Shown in pieces: positions 22,880 through 34,080 of a stretch of 64,000 nt of DNA. This stretch comes from Mixophyes australis (lineage: Eukaryota > Chordata > Amphibia > Anura > Limnodynastidae), in contig JAVHZZ010000003.1 of assembly GCA_036250195.1 (NCBI GenBank), positions 334,996,875 to 335,060,874 on the forward strand, read 5' to 3'. Under the pieces are notes generated by a model, which was not told the DNA's origin, did not search any database, and saw nothing but the letters and a program-made list of their open reading frames with translations. The translations under genes and the position numbers were made by a program. Positions within the stretch are counted from its first letter, which is position 1, and every line of letters begins with the position of its first letter.

Positions 22880-23790
22880 GAACTTGGAGGAGGTATTGTG
22901 GCCCCGGTACCAAATTTAGTACCGGGGCCACCCCACTACGCAGTCCAGATACTTGTTTGGTGGAATTCTGACCAGTTGAGGGTGTATTAATTATATTGTG
23001 GCCCCGGTATCAAATTGGGTACGGGCAGGGCCATCTTAACAACATTATGGGCCCCGGGCAAAGCAGTGCATCGGGGCCCCTACATATATAGATATATATA
23101 TAGATATAGATGTATAGAGATACAGATATAGATATAGATATATAGAGATAGAGATAGATAGATGTACTTGCTCAGTGACCCTTGAAGGTTTTTTTTGCAG
23201 GTTTTTTCTTTTGCAGGATCATTTATTCTAATTAAGAGCCCTGCCTATGGGGCCCCCTTGCCTGTGGGGCCCCCGGGCACCTGCCCATCGTGACCACTAC
23301 GCAGTCCAGATTTTTTTTTTGGGGAATTCAGACCCGTGGAGGGTTTTTTATTAATTATATTGTGGTGACCACTCCTCTACGCAGTCCAGATACATTTTTT
23401 GGTGCATTCAGACCAGTTGATGGTTTTCTTATTATATTGTGGTGACCACTCCTCTACGCAGTCCAGGTACATTATTTGGTGTGATTCATACCAGTTCAGG
23501 GTTTTTAAATTATATTGTGGTGACCACTCCTCTACGCAGTCCAGGTACATTATTTGGTGCGATTCATACCAGTTCAGGGTTTTTAAATTATATTGTGGTG
23601 ACCACTCCTCTACGCAGTCCAGGTACATTTTTTGGTGCGATTCATACAAGTTCAGGGTTTTTAAATTATATTGTGGTGACCACTCCTCTACGCAGTCCAG
23701 GTACATTTTTTGGTGCGATTAAGACCAGTTGATGGTTTTCTTATTATATTGTGGGGACCACTCCACTACGCAGTCCAGAAAGATACCTCG
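22880..23790. repeat. 78-bp tandem array in the hAT 3' region
   Basis: TGTGGTGACC recurs at 23361, 23438, 23516, 23594 and 23672, and as TGTGGGGACC at 23750: spacing 77-78 bp. Each unit holds the dyad GTGGTGACCAC followed by TCTACGCAGTCCAG. The first unit has a much longer dyad, GTGGCCCCGGTAC / GTACCGGGGCCAC (22898-22910 and 22919-22931). Open frames on both strands here merely reflect the repeat. Confidence 0.9.
23023..23286. mobile_element. Small non-autonomous insertion with GGGCAGG / CCTGCCC ends
   Basis: The 78-bp array is interrupted by a segment starting GGGCAGGGCC and ending CACCTGCCC, rich in GGGGCCCC, with a TAGATA microsatellite (about 23083-23163) inside. Target duplication was not identified, so the ends are approximate. 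Confidence 0.55.
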
Positions 23791-24163
23791 TTGCAAAAAT
23801 TTGGACTAATAACATTATTGTGAGGTGTTCAGAATACACTGTAAATTAGTGGAAATGATTGTTATTGAATGTTATTGAGGTTAATAATAGCGTAGGAGTG
23901 AAAATAAGCCCAAAAACTTGATTTTTGAACTTTTTATGCTTTTTTCAAAAAAAATTTGAATCCAAAACCTTAAATCCGAACCAAAACCTTTCGGCAGGTG
24001 TTTTGCGAGACAAATCCGAACCCAAAACCTCAAGCAAATCCGAATCCAAAACACAAAACACGAGACACCAAAAGTCGCCGGTGCACATCCCTACTATATA
24101 ATAATGCTGGAAATCACTGCAGCTGTATTACAATGCTGGACATTTTTGAGTTTATATTGTAAT

Positions 24164-24580
24164 CAGGGGCGGTGCTAGGGTTCTCGGCGCCCTAGGCAAA
24201 ATTTTGCCGCCACCCGCGCCCCCCAAACCCTGAACACACTAAATAAATAAAAAATTAGATTTTACTTACCTTTTCTTCCTCTAGCTGCTCCTCGCGATGC
24301 ATGCTGAGAGGGGAGAGGAGGGGGAAATACCTTTATTGACACTGTCTGTCAGTGACAGACAGTGTGATACAACAGAGGCGCCGCCGGACAGACTATCACA
24401 TGATCACTGACGTCAGTCAGTGATCATGCGGACATTGAAAAACTGCCGCCGCCCCTGCTGTGCATCTCTCTAGTGCCGCTGAACCGCTGACTAGATTAGA
24501 AAATCTAGTCAGCAGCGCCCTGCAGGTCCCGGGCGCCCTAGACAACTGCCTAAGGTTGCCTAATGGGAGCGCCGGGCCTG
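24164..24580. mobile_element. hAT-type MITE, CAGGGGCGG ... GGGCCTG
   Basis: Flanks ATTGTAAT (24156-24163) and ACTGTAAT (24581-24588) agree at 7 of 8 bases. Ends are CAGGGGCGGTGC and GCCGGGCCTG. The interior has inverted repeats (TGACTAGATT / AATCTAGTCA) and no coding capacity. Confidence 0.8.
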
Positions 24581-24588
24581 ACTGTAAT

Positions 24589-26020
24589 ACTGGGCATTAT
24601 TAGGGTTAGAGAATACTGGACGACAGTATGGAGGCTACCTTGTACATTACACATGAAGCTCTATATTATAAGGCTGGAAAATGGAGCTATAACGATTGTA
24701 TATGGAGCAATATAAATGCAGCACATCCTACAAAACAGATCAAAATTGTGAATAAGGAAAGTGTAGAATGTTAGGGTGTGTGAAATACGCCTCTACATAC
24801 CAATGGAGCAGGACTCTGTTAGACAAGCTGCGCACTCTGGGATTTGTCTAGTTCTCATACATGTCTTGAACACAGGGGCCAGAGAGGCGATGGGGGCATA
24901 TTCTGCAGCATAGTACAGACAGACAGCACTCACTAGAGTAATCTCCTGGGCAGACAGCAACTGTTCTTAGTGAATATACTGTACGCACAAATCCTTCTTA
25001 ATTATGCCTTAGCGCAATCTCATTAAAACACCACACTTCTCCAAGAAGAAAAAAAAGACAAGATGTCGATATGTTTATATTGGGAAATTGGCTTTCAAAG
25101 GAAATGTCATTAATGCAAACATTCATTAACTTCAAAGGAGGACTTTAGATTGCAAACTCCAAAATCCAGTTTAACATTTTCTATAACTATAGGATATAAG
25201 ACTGCGTTAAATCAGTTTACAATAGTAAATTATTAAGACCAATTTTATACTCATCAAACGGCCATATGGTTTATCTTTTGCGGTCTAATTATTAATATAC
25301 TGCTGAAAGTAACGCGGCCTGCGCAATATTACCAATATTACAGTAATAGTGCGCGTAATTGCCGTTAATACTTTGGTTTCAATGTCAGCTTTTTGCTTGC
25401 AGCTCCTTGAGCTGTGAGCAGAAAGCAGAGTTAAAATTACCGTATTAACAGTAATAGGTTTAGCGCGGCGATAATCTGGGTGGAATTGAATTCCCCCCTT
25501 AGTGTCTTATATCACAAGTGAAACATGTTTATAACAAAAATATATGTTCTGAAAGCCATTGAAAAAAAATCAATTAATATTTCAGGAGAAAATGTGGCCA
25601 TATTATTCTTTAAATTCAGTAGCTGTAGAAATGAAACCTCAGCAAGATACATTATTACTGCATTCCAGTGGTAAAAATCTTGATACAATGTTATTTTATA
25701 ACCTTGCTTTACACATGGGCATCATCTGACAAAGTGATTTATTATTAGAGCCTGTTCAAAAATCTTTGTCATTATTCTGTAGATTTGCCAGATGTTGTGC
25801 TTTGCATTGGTTCAGTTACTTTTCTCACTGTGTTCCACGGTGTACTGTAAAATTCCAGGAAAATACGAGTATGATTGTACATGCTTAAGTGAATTTAAAG
25901 TAATTCATAGAGCATAGAAATAAAGGGGCTAAGAATTGTACCTTTTCTATAATACTTCCCGTATACACTACTGAATAATATGAATGTGTTTTTCATACAG
26001 TGAAGTACAATCTGTTGCCA
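24589..26020. other. No gene recognised
   Basis: 25310-25500 has several inverted, G+C-balanced words (GCGCGTAATTGCCGTTAA, AAATTACCGTATTAACAG) suggesting an eroded palindromic MITE ending near AATTCCCCCCTTAG. Nothing else is recognised. Confidence 0.45.
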
Positions 26021-26029
26021 ATTCAAACC

Positions 26030-26950
26030 CATGCACTTTTCGGCTATTTTTCCGGCAGTTTCAAAACCGCCGGATTTACTAAAGCCCAAACCGCCGTTAA
26101 AACGGTGAGAAATGACATTTTTCAAAACTGCCACTTTACAAACCGCCATCCCGATTTTAACAATGATGAACATACAAACAGCCGGATTTACTAAGCTGGG
26201 GTTTTAAAAAATGCCGCAAAACAGCCATTCAAAAGGCCAAAATGAAAGAGGTGGTTGTGAATGGCGAGATTGCTCAAACTGCTGCTGTTTGAGCTATTTT
26301 GCCATTCAGAACATAAGAGAAAGCACCATTGACATTTCAATTGTTTGGAAAATCATTATTTATTGATTAAGGGAACAAATGAATTTAATATTAACTTATG
26401 AGGTATTTTTTTTTATATATTTTTAAGGGGACACTATTATAGCATTATATTATGGGGGAAAAATATAATATTACAAACTGAATGTTAATGTGGATATAAT
26501 TATTTATGTTGAACAATTGTCATTACATATTGTCCAAATAATATAATAATGAAATAATTTTATCCCCTTAATATAATAAAATGTTTTGTTCCCCTCATAA
26601 GTTAATATTAAATTCATTTTGCCTCTTAATCAATAAATAATGATTTCTCAAATAGTTTAAATGTCAATTGTGCTTTCTCTTATGTTCTGAATGTCCAAAT
26701 AGCTCAAACAGCATGTTTAAGCTATCAAGTCATTCTGAAGCAGGATTTAAAACTGTCCTGTCTTTTGGAATGGCGGCTTCATCCAAACCGCCGGCGGTTT
26801 AGTTTTTTCAATCCGCCATACATCGCCAGTCATTTTAAATTGAAGCTTCAAACCACCCTATAGTAAATGCGGCGGTTTGGACCACTAAACTGCCTGCGAT
26901 GGGTGGCGGTTTCAAACCGCCATCAAACTCGATTCTTAGTAAATCTAGCC
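26030..26950. mobile_element. Long palindromic DNA element (fold-back MITE)
   Basis: Strong inverted arms 26284-26403 and 26593-26712 (about 120 bp each) enclose an AT-rich 190-bp centre. Weaker pairing extends outward to GCCGGATTTACTAAG (26181) and CTTAGTAAATCTAGCC (26935-26950). A nested CCGGATTTACTAAAG near 26073 suggests a second, partly overlapping copy at the left end. No coding capacity. Confidence 0.75.
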
Positions 26951-28624
26951 CTAAGACTGTGAAACTGGTTACCAAGTTACAACTGGTCCCTGCAGTGCAA
27001 TATCCAGATATCTCTAATGTCACCTATATACGGCAGCAGGGATTAAATCCCAGTAGAGCCCACCATAGATATACAATGATGCAACTGACCTAATATCTGT
27101 TATTTCCATAGAAGGAGCTTCACTGTCAATACAGAGTGCTGCTTTTTATTTTAGGACCACCGACACCTCGATATTCATGAGAAGACTGATGATAAACTAC
27201 ATTTAGGATAATCTATTAATAGTGTGCATTATTTATTTGTGGTCCCCACCATATATGGTTTTTAACTGCACACCCTGCAGTGTATTTCATTGTTGTGTCT
27301 GTGTTGAGCATACATGGCATAGTGATCAGTAGATACTGTCCCTAGCTAATGGTATTTTTTGAATTGTGTTCCATTTGGAACTGCTTGTGGTCTTATTCTC
27401 TGTTTAATACTAGTAGGAAAATATAGTGATTTTATAGGAATCCTCATTTACCACCAAATCATTAATACAGTCAACTAAATGTTATCGTTTAATGCAAAAA
27501 TCCAATTTTCATCTTTCTCTATATAAATTTAGGGGGAGAATGGTTTTGCAAAGTGCATTCTACATTCTTTCAATTGATTGCAAAACCAACTCAATTTCAC
27601 TTAACAAATCAGAAAACAAATTCCATATGCATTAAAGTGTCTGACTAGATAGCATTGTACAAAGTGCATTGCATAGAAAGATTGCTTTGAAAACCTTTGC
27701 TATCAGAGTGCTTTGTGGACAGTCAATGAATTTTTAAATATGATCAAATGGACATAGTGTAGTGTTTGTTTATATTTCAAGGAATAAATTGTAAAAGATT
27801 ATCAAACTGAGAGTCAGAAAACAAGACATACACACACAAGCTGCATTAGGTCTAATAAACCAGTCATATATCACATTTTCTAAATGCTTGGCATATTAGA
27901 AGACTATGTTGCTAACACTAAATTAAAAATATAATTTGCAGTTTACCAACTACCTATTTTGTGGCTTGGAAGTAACATTGAATATATTTGTATAACCAGT
28001 GAAAATAAAAATACAATAAAAGTAATTTTATCTTTAATTAGAGGGAAACGTATCAGAGAATGTGCAACTACGAGGTGACCCCAACCCCTCCAAAATAACA
28101 GGACAAATAATGAGAAATGGTGAGATAAGTATGACAAGTGTAATGCAAAGATTATGCCAAGTTTACCCACCTTTCACATTGCTGCTTGTTTCATGGACAT
28201 TTTGCCTTGAACAAGACTCCTGTATTTGCAGTAATAGGATGAATATTTAACTCCACTTAATGCAATTAACTAATAATAATAGGAATATGTTTTATAAATA
28301 TGACAAGTGTTAGAGCAGCAATGGGCATCCGTACATACCTCAAGGGCCACACGTTTGGCCCTCAAACTTTCGAATGGGCCTCACATTACCCTTAAACTGC
28401 CTAACGGCTGATGCCCACCTTCCTCATTAACCAACTCCCTTTTTCCCCTTGAAATACAGACATGAGAATACATTTTGGCGAGGTCACAGCGACTTTGACA
28501 GCCAAACAGCCAAACAACAATGTGTTTAAACTTGCCTTTAAACACATTGCCGTTTTAAATTTGTCCGACAAAGTAACCGAATATCGTCGATTTGTTAGAT
28601 TCGCAGATTAATACATTTACCTCC
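26951..28624. other. No gene recognised
   Basis: AT-rich, non-coding. 28318-28412 resembles a fragment of a common non-autonomous repeat (GGGCCACACGTTTGGCCCTC), not classified. Confidence 0.45.
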
Positions 28625-28626
28625 TA

Positions 28627-28800
28627 GGGCTAGATTTACTAAACGGCGGGTTTGAAAAAGTGGAATGTTGCCTATGGCAACCAATCAGATTCTAGCTTTC
28701 ATTTATTTAGTGCATTCTACAAAATGACAGCTAGAATCTGATTGGTTGCCATAGGCAACATATCCACTTTCTCAAACCCGCAGTTTAGTAAATATACCCC
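28627..28800. mobile_element. Palindromic MITE, GGGCTAGATTTACTAA family
   Basis: Left arm 28628-28697 and right arm 28729-28800 are near-perfect inverted repeats including TTGCCTATGGCAACCAATC and AATCTGATTGGTTGCCATAG. CTA flanks both sides. A relic half of the same family lies at 18590-18662. Confidence 0.85.
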
Positions 28801-28804
28801 CTAG

Positions 28805-29094
28805 TCTTGTTCGTAGAGGAGTGGCTTCTGTCTAGCCTTACTATCAATGGTCAGCCCTGAGCCAGTTATTTTAAGGTAGTGGGAGAAAGTCCTGCAGAAA
28901 AAGGAGTTGCCTTCAAGTAGACAATCCATCAAGCCTTCACAAGTGTACTGTGCTCTAGCATTTTACAAAGTCAGAGGTCTGCTTTCATTTGTGCAAGGGA
29001 AGAAAGTGCGCATGCATCGTTATGTTGAGTCAGGCACATCTTGCAATGCGAACATTTCAGTATGTACAAATGTGACAAAGGAGGGTGCCTAGTG
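28805..29094. other. No recognisable feature
   Basis: Short spacer without motifs. Confidence 0.4.
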
Positions 29095-29096
29095 TA

Positions 29097-29866
29097 CAGT
29101 CATGGCCAAACTTTTTGAGAATGATACAAGTATTGGTTTTCACAAAGTTTGCTGCTTCAGTGTTTAGACCTTTTTGTCAGATGTTGCTATGGTATGTAGA
29201 AATAAAATTACAAGCATTTCATAAGTGTCAAAGGCTTTTATTGACAATTACATTAAGTTTATGCAAAGAATCACTCAAATTTTGCCTAAGAACACAGCCA
29301 TGAATAAAGAATGGTACCAAAACATCCTCCAAGAGCAACTTCTCCCAACCATCCAAGAACAGTTTGGTGACGAACAATGCCTTTTCCAGCATGATGGAGC
29401 ACCTTGCCATAAGGCAAAAGTGAAAAATACATGGCTCAGTGATCAAAACATCGACATTTTGTATCCATGGCCAGTAAACTTCCCAGCCTTTAATCCCATT
29501 GACAACTTGTGGTCAATCCTCAAGACGCAGGTGGACAAACAAAAAACACACAAATTCTGACAAGATTCAAGCATTGATTAGGCAAGAATGGGCGGCCATC
29601 AGTCAATATGCGGCACAGAAGTTGACTGACAGCATGCCAGGGCGAATTGCAGAGGTCTTAAAAAAGAAGGGTCAACACTGCAAATATTGACTCTTTGCAT
29701 AACCTTAATGTAATTGTCAATAAAAGCCTTTGACACTTATGAAATGCTTGTAATTTTACTTCAGTATACCATAGCAACATCTGACAAAAAGGTCTAAAAG
29801 CACTGAAGCAACAAACTTTGTGAAAACCAATATTTGTGTCATTCTCAAAACTTTTGCCCATGACTG
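29097..29866 (+). mobile_element. Internally deleted Tc1-like transposon with long inverted repeats
   Basis: TA at 29095-29096 and 29867-29868 flank termini CAGTCATGG / CCATGACTG. Inverted repeats of roughly 190 bp (29097 to about 29289 and about 29675-29866) match closely, unlike the short termini of classical Tc1. Only the C-terminal part of the transposase remains between them. Confidence 0.9.
29290..29690 (+). pseudogene. Tc1-like transposase C-terminal half
   Basis: The frame starting in the left repeat shows the second catalytic Asp in QHDGAPCH (near 29388-29411), then WPVNFPAFNPI and DNLWSILK, where Tc1/mariner transposases have NPIENLW. Counting by eye, 35 residues separate the Asp from the final acidic residue. 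The residue there is Asp rather than Glu. A frameshift near 29558 moves the C-terminus (IRQEWAAI.., SMPGRI..VL) to another frame. The DNA-binding half and first catalytic Asp are deleted, so no active enzyme can be made. Confidence 0.85.
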
Positions 29867-29984
29867 TAGAAGGGTATTTAGGATATCAATTAATTACTAG
29901 ACAGTAAAATTGTTGCATACCCAAAATAATTCCAAATGAGCTTATCTGTGTCAGCAAGAGAAGAAATACACCCCCACTCAGCAT

Positions 29985-30270
29985 ATCCCATATTTTATTT
30001 GGTACCAGCTGCATGGCAATATAAATGCCCATATATGTATACAAAACAAAAAGACAGTTGTTGTCAGCACATATCCTTAACATTGCATATATGTGTGTAT
30101 CTAGCAAAATGAAAACATGAGGAATTAGTTAATATATTTAGAAAAAACATTTAAGCCTGCATCCCAGCGTCAAGGGCACCTCATTGTATACTGGTCCTAC
30201 ACTGACCTTTATGCTTTAAACACCATTAGAATGCAGTTAAAGTCAGATGCTCTCACCTCCTAGGTACAGG
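29985..30270 (-). repeat. Minus-strand relative of the 20.3-20.9 kb repeat
   Basis: GGTACCAGCTGCATGGCAATATAAATGCC and the following TATACAAAACAAAAAGACAG, then CTAGCAAAATGAAAACATGAGG and CCTGCATCCCAGCGTCAAGG, are the reverse complement of 20291-20500 with drift. The copy is single, not duplicated. Confidence 0.75.
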
Positions 30271-30424
30271 GGCACCCGACCTGGAGGCAGACAAGGAGGT
30301 GGGGTTGGATTGCTTCTCTCCACACAGTGCACATTCACAGTTCTACCACATGTCTTATCACTTACGATCTTTTGAAGTACATGCTATTCAGATTTTTAAT
30401 CCATTCTCTATGTGTGATGCGGTG

Positions 30425-33215
30425 ATCTGTCGTGCCCCCTGGAGCGCACCAACAATTTCATAAGGATTTCTCTGGATGGCTCCCTCACCTCCTATCTTCT
30501 GAAATCCCCACCATTAACCTGTTTGATTTCAACATTACTAATCTACGTTCCAATGCTACTTATAAACTATTCTCTCTAACCTCCTCCTTCGGCCTCTCTC
30601 AATGGGTTGTATCCTCTACTCATTGGGATGGCCACTGCCTTGATCTTGTTTTCTCCAGACGATGCTCAGTTTCTGATTTCCTTAACATTCCTTTGCCCCT
30701 CTCAGATTATCACTTTATCGGCTCATGCTCACCCCCACTGCTTTAACCTCTCTGCTGTCAAACTCTACCAAGCTTTCTCATACTCGCAGAAATCTTAACT
30801 CAACAGTTTTCAACCTTTCTCCAACACCTTCTCTCCCCAATCTCTACATTCTTGTCCCCTGATATAGCAGTACTTCATTTTCATTATACCCTAGCAACAG
30901 CCCTTGATCAAGTGGCTCCAGCATATACTCATACTTCCCGTTGACTTCGATGTCAGACATAGCACACTAAAGTAAACAAAATCTTCAAAAACTTTCCTGT
31001 AAAGCAGAATTTCACTGGCGTAAATCTTGTACCTCTAATGATATCTTCACATATACTTCTATCTATCACTCCAATTGAAATGCTCTGGAAACTGCTAAAC
31101 AAGCATACATCCAATATCTCATCTATGCTCAGGCTTCTAACCCCAAAAGCTTGTTTAAAACATTTAAATCTCTTTTCAATTTTCCCACCCCAAACTCTCA
31201 GACTACCATCAGTGCCCAGGATCTTTCTTGCTACTAAAAGGACAAAAATGATAAGATTAGCTTACAAATGGTATTATCTTGCTTCACAAGCAATCGGCTC
31301 AATTCCTTCCCAGCACCCTCTGACACCCTCTCTTCATTTGATCCCACAAATGAAGATGAAGCATCTACTCGCTTCTTTACTTCCTACTCTACCTCCTGTC
31401 CCCTTGATTCTATACCCTCACAAACTGGTAGATACCTGTCTGCTGTGCTCATTCCACCTGTAACTAAAATCTGTAATCGCTCTCTCTCTCTATTGGTATC
31501 ATCCTTCAAGCATGCAGTGATTACTCTTATTTTGAAAAAACAACATTTTGACCTAAACTCTCTCTCAAATTACTGTTTCTCAGCTGCCATGCCCCTCCAA
31601 GCTTCTAGCGAGAGTTGCCTACACTCGCCTCACTCGCTTCCTTTCCGCAAACAACCTATTAGATCCTCTTCAGTCAGGCTTTCGATCTCAACACTCCAGA
31701 GAGACTGCATTGATCAAGGTTGTCAATGATTTGATCACTGCTAAAACTAAAGGCCATTACACCCTTCTAATTTTCCTGGATCGCTCTGTTTCATTTCACA
31801 CTGTTAACCACTCTCTTCTCATACAAATGCTACAATAAATAGGTCTTCAAGACACTTTCCTATCCTGGTTCTCATCCTACCTTTCTAATACTCTTTCAGT
31901 GTTAATTTACCTGGATCCACCTCTGCTCCACTTCCTTTATCAGTTGGAGTACCACAAGGCTTAGTACTAGGTCCTCTTCTGTTCTCTATCTATAACATGT
32001 CTCTTAGAAAACTAATATTGGATTTCAGTATCATCTCTATGCGGATGATACCCAAATTTATCTAGCCTCTCTTGATCTCTCACCATCTGTGTTGTTCCGC
32101 CTTACAGACTGTCTTTCTGCCATTTCACCTTGGATGTCTTCTCTCCAACTGAAACTCAATCTTTCAAATGCAGAGTTAATAAAACTCCCACTCACCAACA
32201 GAAGTTACCTATCTGACATTTCTATTTCTGTTGACAGCATGACCTTAAATCCCACCCCACAAGCTTACTGCCTAGATGTGATCCTTGACTCAAAACTATC
32301 CTTTGTTCCCACATCGACACTTTATCTAAATCATGTTACATACATCTAAAAACATTTCCAGAATATACACTTATCTTAAACAAGACACCGCAAAAACTAT
32401 AATTCATGCACTCATCATCTCCCGCATCGACTATTGTAGTTCCCTCATTACTGGTCTTCCCTGAAACAGACTCTTACCCCTACAATCTATTCTGCATGCA
32501 GCGGTTAGATTGATCTTCCTTGCAAATCATTCTTCCTTGGCTGAACCACTCTGTCAGTCTCTACATTTGTTGCCTGTTTTTTTTACCAAATTCAATATAA
32601 AATATTTCTTCTAACATACAAAGCAATCAACAAAACTGCATCAACATACATCTCCTCACTTGTCTCAAAATATCTCTCAACTTAACAACTCTGTTTTGCA
32701 CAAGATCTGTGTCTCTCGTTACATCTTCCCATTCCCGGTTACAGGACTTTTTTAGAGCTGCACCCAATCTATGGAATTCCCTCCCTTGCACAATAAGACT
32801 TTCCTCTGGTCTACAAACCTTCAAGCGTTCTCCGAAAACCCACCTCTTCAGACAAGCTTATAATATTCCTCAACCACCCTCTTAACCCCACTAGGTTACC
32901 TTGCAACCACCCTTTACACATGTTCCACAAGACAGCAACCCTCTGACCCCCTTGACCAACATTGCTGTGTGACTAGATCATATAGCATTTTAATCACTTT
33001 TACCGTTTTACCTTTGCAATCTGACTTGACCAAATGCAATATGTAGACTTAACATCATGTATCCAACTCACATTGTCCCATAGATTGTAAGCTTGTGGAC
33101 AGGGCCCTCTTACCTCTTTTTCTGTATTACCAAGTATTGTTTATTTTTGTGTTTGTCCCCAATTGTAAACCACTATGAATTTTGCTGGTGCTATATAAAT
33201 AAATGTTGATGATGA
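30425..33215 (+). mobile_element. CR1/L2-type LINE, endonuclease end to 3' tail
   Basis: The order endonuclease C-terminus, RT, 3' UTR and tail GGTGCTATATAAATAAATG (33187-33205) plus GATGATGATGAT is intact. The 5' part is truncated. It is the same family as the minus-strand copy at 8815-10395. Confidence 0.85.
30460..32860 (+). pseudogene. LINE ORF2 remnant: endonuclease end and reverse transcriptase
   Basis: Endonuclease motifs are a DFN segment (near 30528), STHWDGHCLDLVF (near 30616-30655) and a SDYHF box (about 30705-30720), the SDH-like end of apurinic-type LINE endonucleases. RT follows with a [13 protein letters not shown] motif (about 31945-31985) and [11 protein letters not shown] (about 32033-32065), which keeps the catalytic YADD. 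C-terminal segments resemble ALIISRIDYCSSLI (near 32410-32455). Stops and indels interrupt the frame throughout. The intact protein would nick target DNA and prime cDNA synthesis there. Confidence 0.85.
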
Positions 33216-33289
33216 TGATCTGGGTCCAATTGTAGTCTGGAGCCTGAAACAATGCAGCCTAGAAAAGATAGTTGGGATTTGTCAAAAAA

Positions 33290-34080
33290 ACATTACTCTA
33301 GTATTCAAAACAAACAATGAGATCAGAGACAAGGGTCCCACCTGTCCTAGATTTCAAATCAGGAGAAAACCTTTGCATCCAAATATATTACTACATAGCG
33401 ATAAAGCACGTCACGAAAAATTTCAGCAATAATGTTTTGGAAAACTACGGGAGCATTGCAAAGGCTGAATGACTAGAGACTGGAGTATTAAGAGCGGTTT
33501 TCCATTTGTCTCCTCTTTTGATGAAAATAAAATTGTATGGTACTCTGTGATCTAGCTTAGAAAAAATTGTTATTCTTTTTATCCGGTCAAAAAGTTCAGA
33601 AATCAAGGGTAGATGATACCTATTGTTTACAGCAATGGTGTTTAAGCCATGGTAATCAATGAATGGGCATAGACCCCCATAATTTTTCTTTACAAAAAAG
33701 AAACTGGTTCCTACAGTAAATGCTGATTTTCAAATGAATTCGTAAATCCACATTTTCATCAATGTACTCAGACATAGCATGAGTCTCTGATAGGGACAAG
33801 GGATAAACTCGTCCACAAGAGGGGATTTTATTGGTAAGATCTATGCCAAAATCTCAGATCTGATGAGGAAGTAAATCTAAGCCTTTATGTTTACTAAAGA
33901 GATCATGGTAAGCAGTATACTTAGGAGGGAGACAAAGGTCCACCTCTGTAAATTAATCAATTTTAAATGGGGCATTATGCTTTGTAAACATTGAGAAGGG
34001 CAATTTTCATAGTAGGATATTATACTGTTAAGTTATAACCTTCAGTAGGAGGTACATCTTCCCTTATATAATATCCCTAG
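33290..34080 (-). pseudogene. Ty3/gypsy pol remnant (linker and RT)
   Basis: On the minus strand the pre-RT linker and RT start are readable: FFFVKK (about 33690-33710), a CPFIDYHGLNTIAVNNRY-like segment, LISELFDRIK and SKLD near 33565-33640. Towards higher coordinates the linker (LSLSETHAMSEY-like, near 33775-33815) precedes it. Stops and indels abound. No LTR was found next to it. It is distinct from elements A and B and older. Confidence 0.75.

Larger units (their letters stand above)
21196..24093 (+). mobile_element. Complete, internally deleted hAT DNA transposon
   Basis: Termini TAGGGATGAGC (21196) and GCACATCCCTA (24093) are inverted, and CTATATAA flanks both sides (21188-21195 and 24094-24101): a perfect 8-bp target duplication, diagnostic of hAT. 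Inside are a TATAAAT-containing leader (near 21354), a CTGTG-rich low-complexity leader, a 48-bp repeat (21683-21850), the C-terminal part of a transposase (21933-22509) and a 78-bp array (22880-23790). The zinc-finger and most of the catalytic region are absent, so it depends on a relative elsewhere or is dead. Confidence 0.9.

Noticed and set aside
23377..23732. Repetitive proteins on both strands around 23.4-23.7 kb
   Set aside because: The 78-bp array keeps three frames open on both strands; codon pattern and motifs do not suggest a gene.
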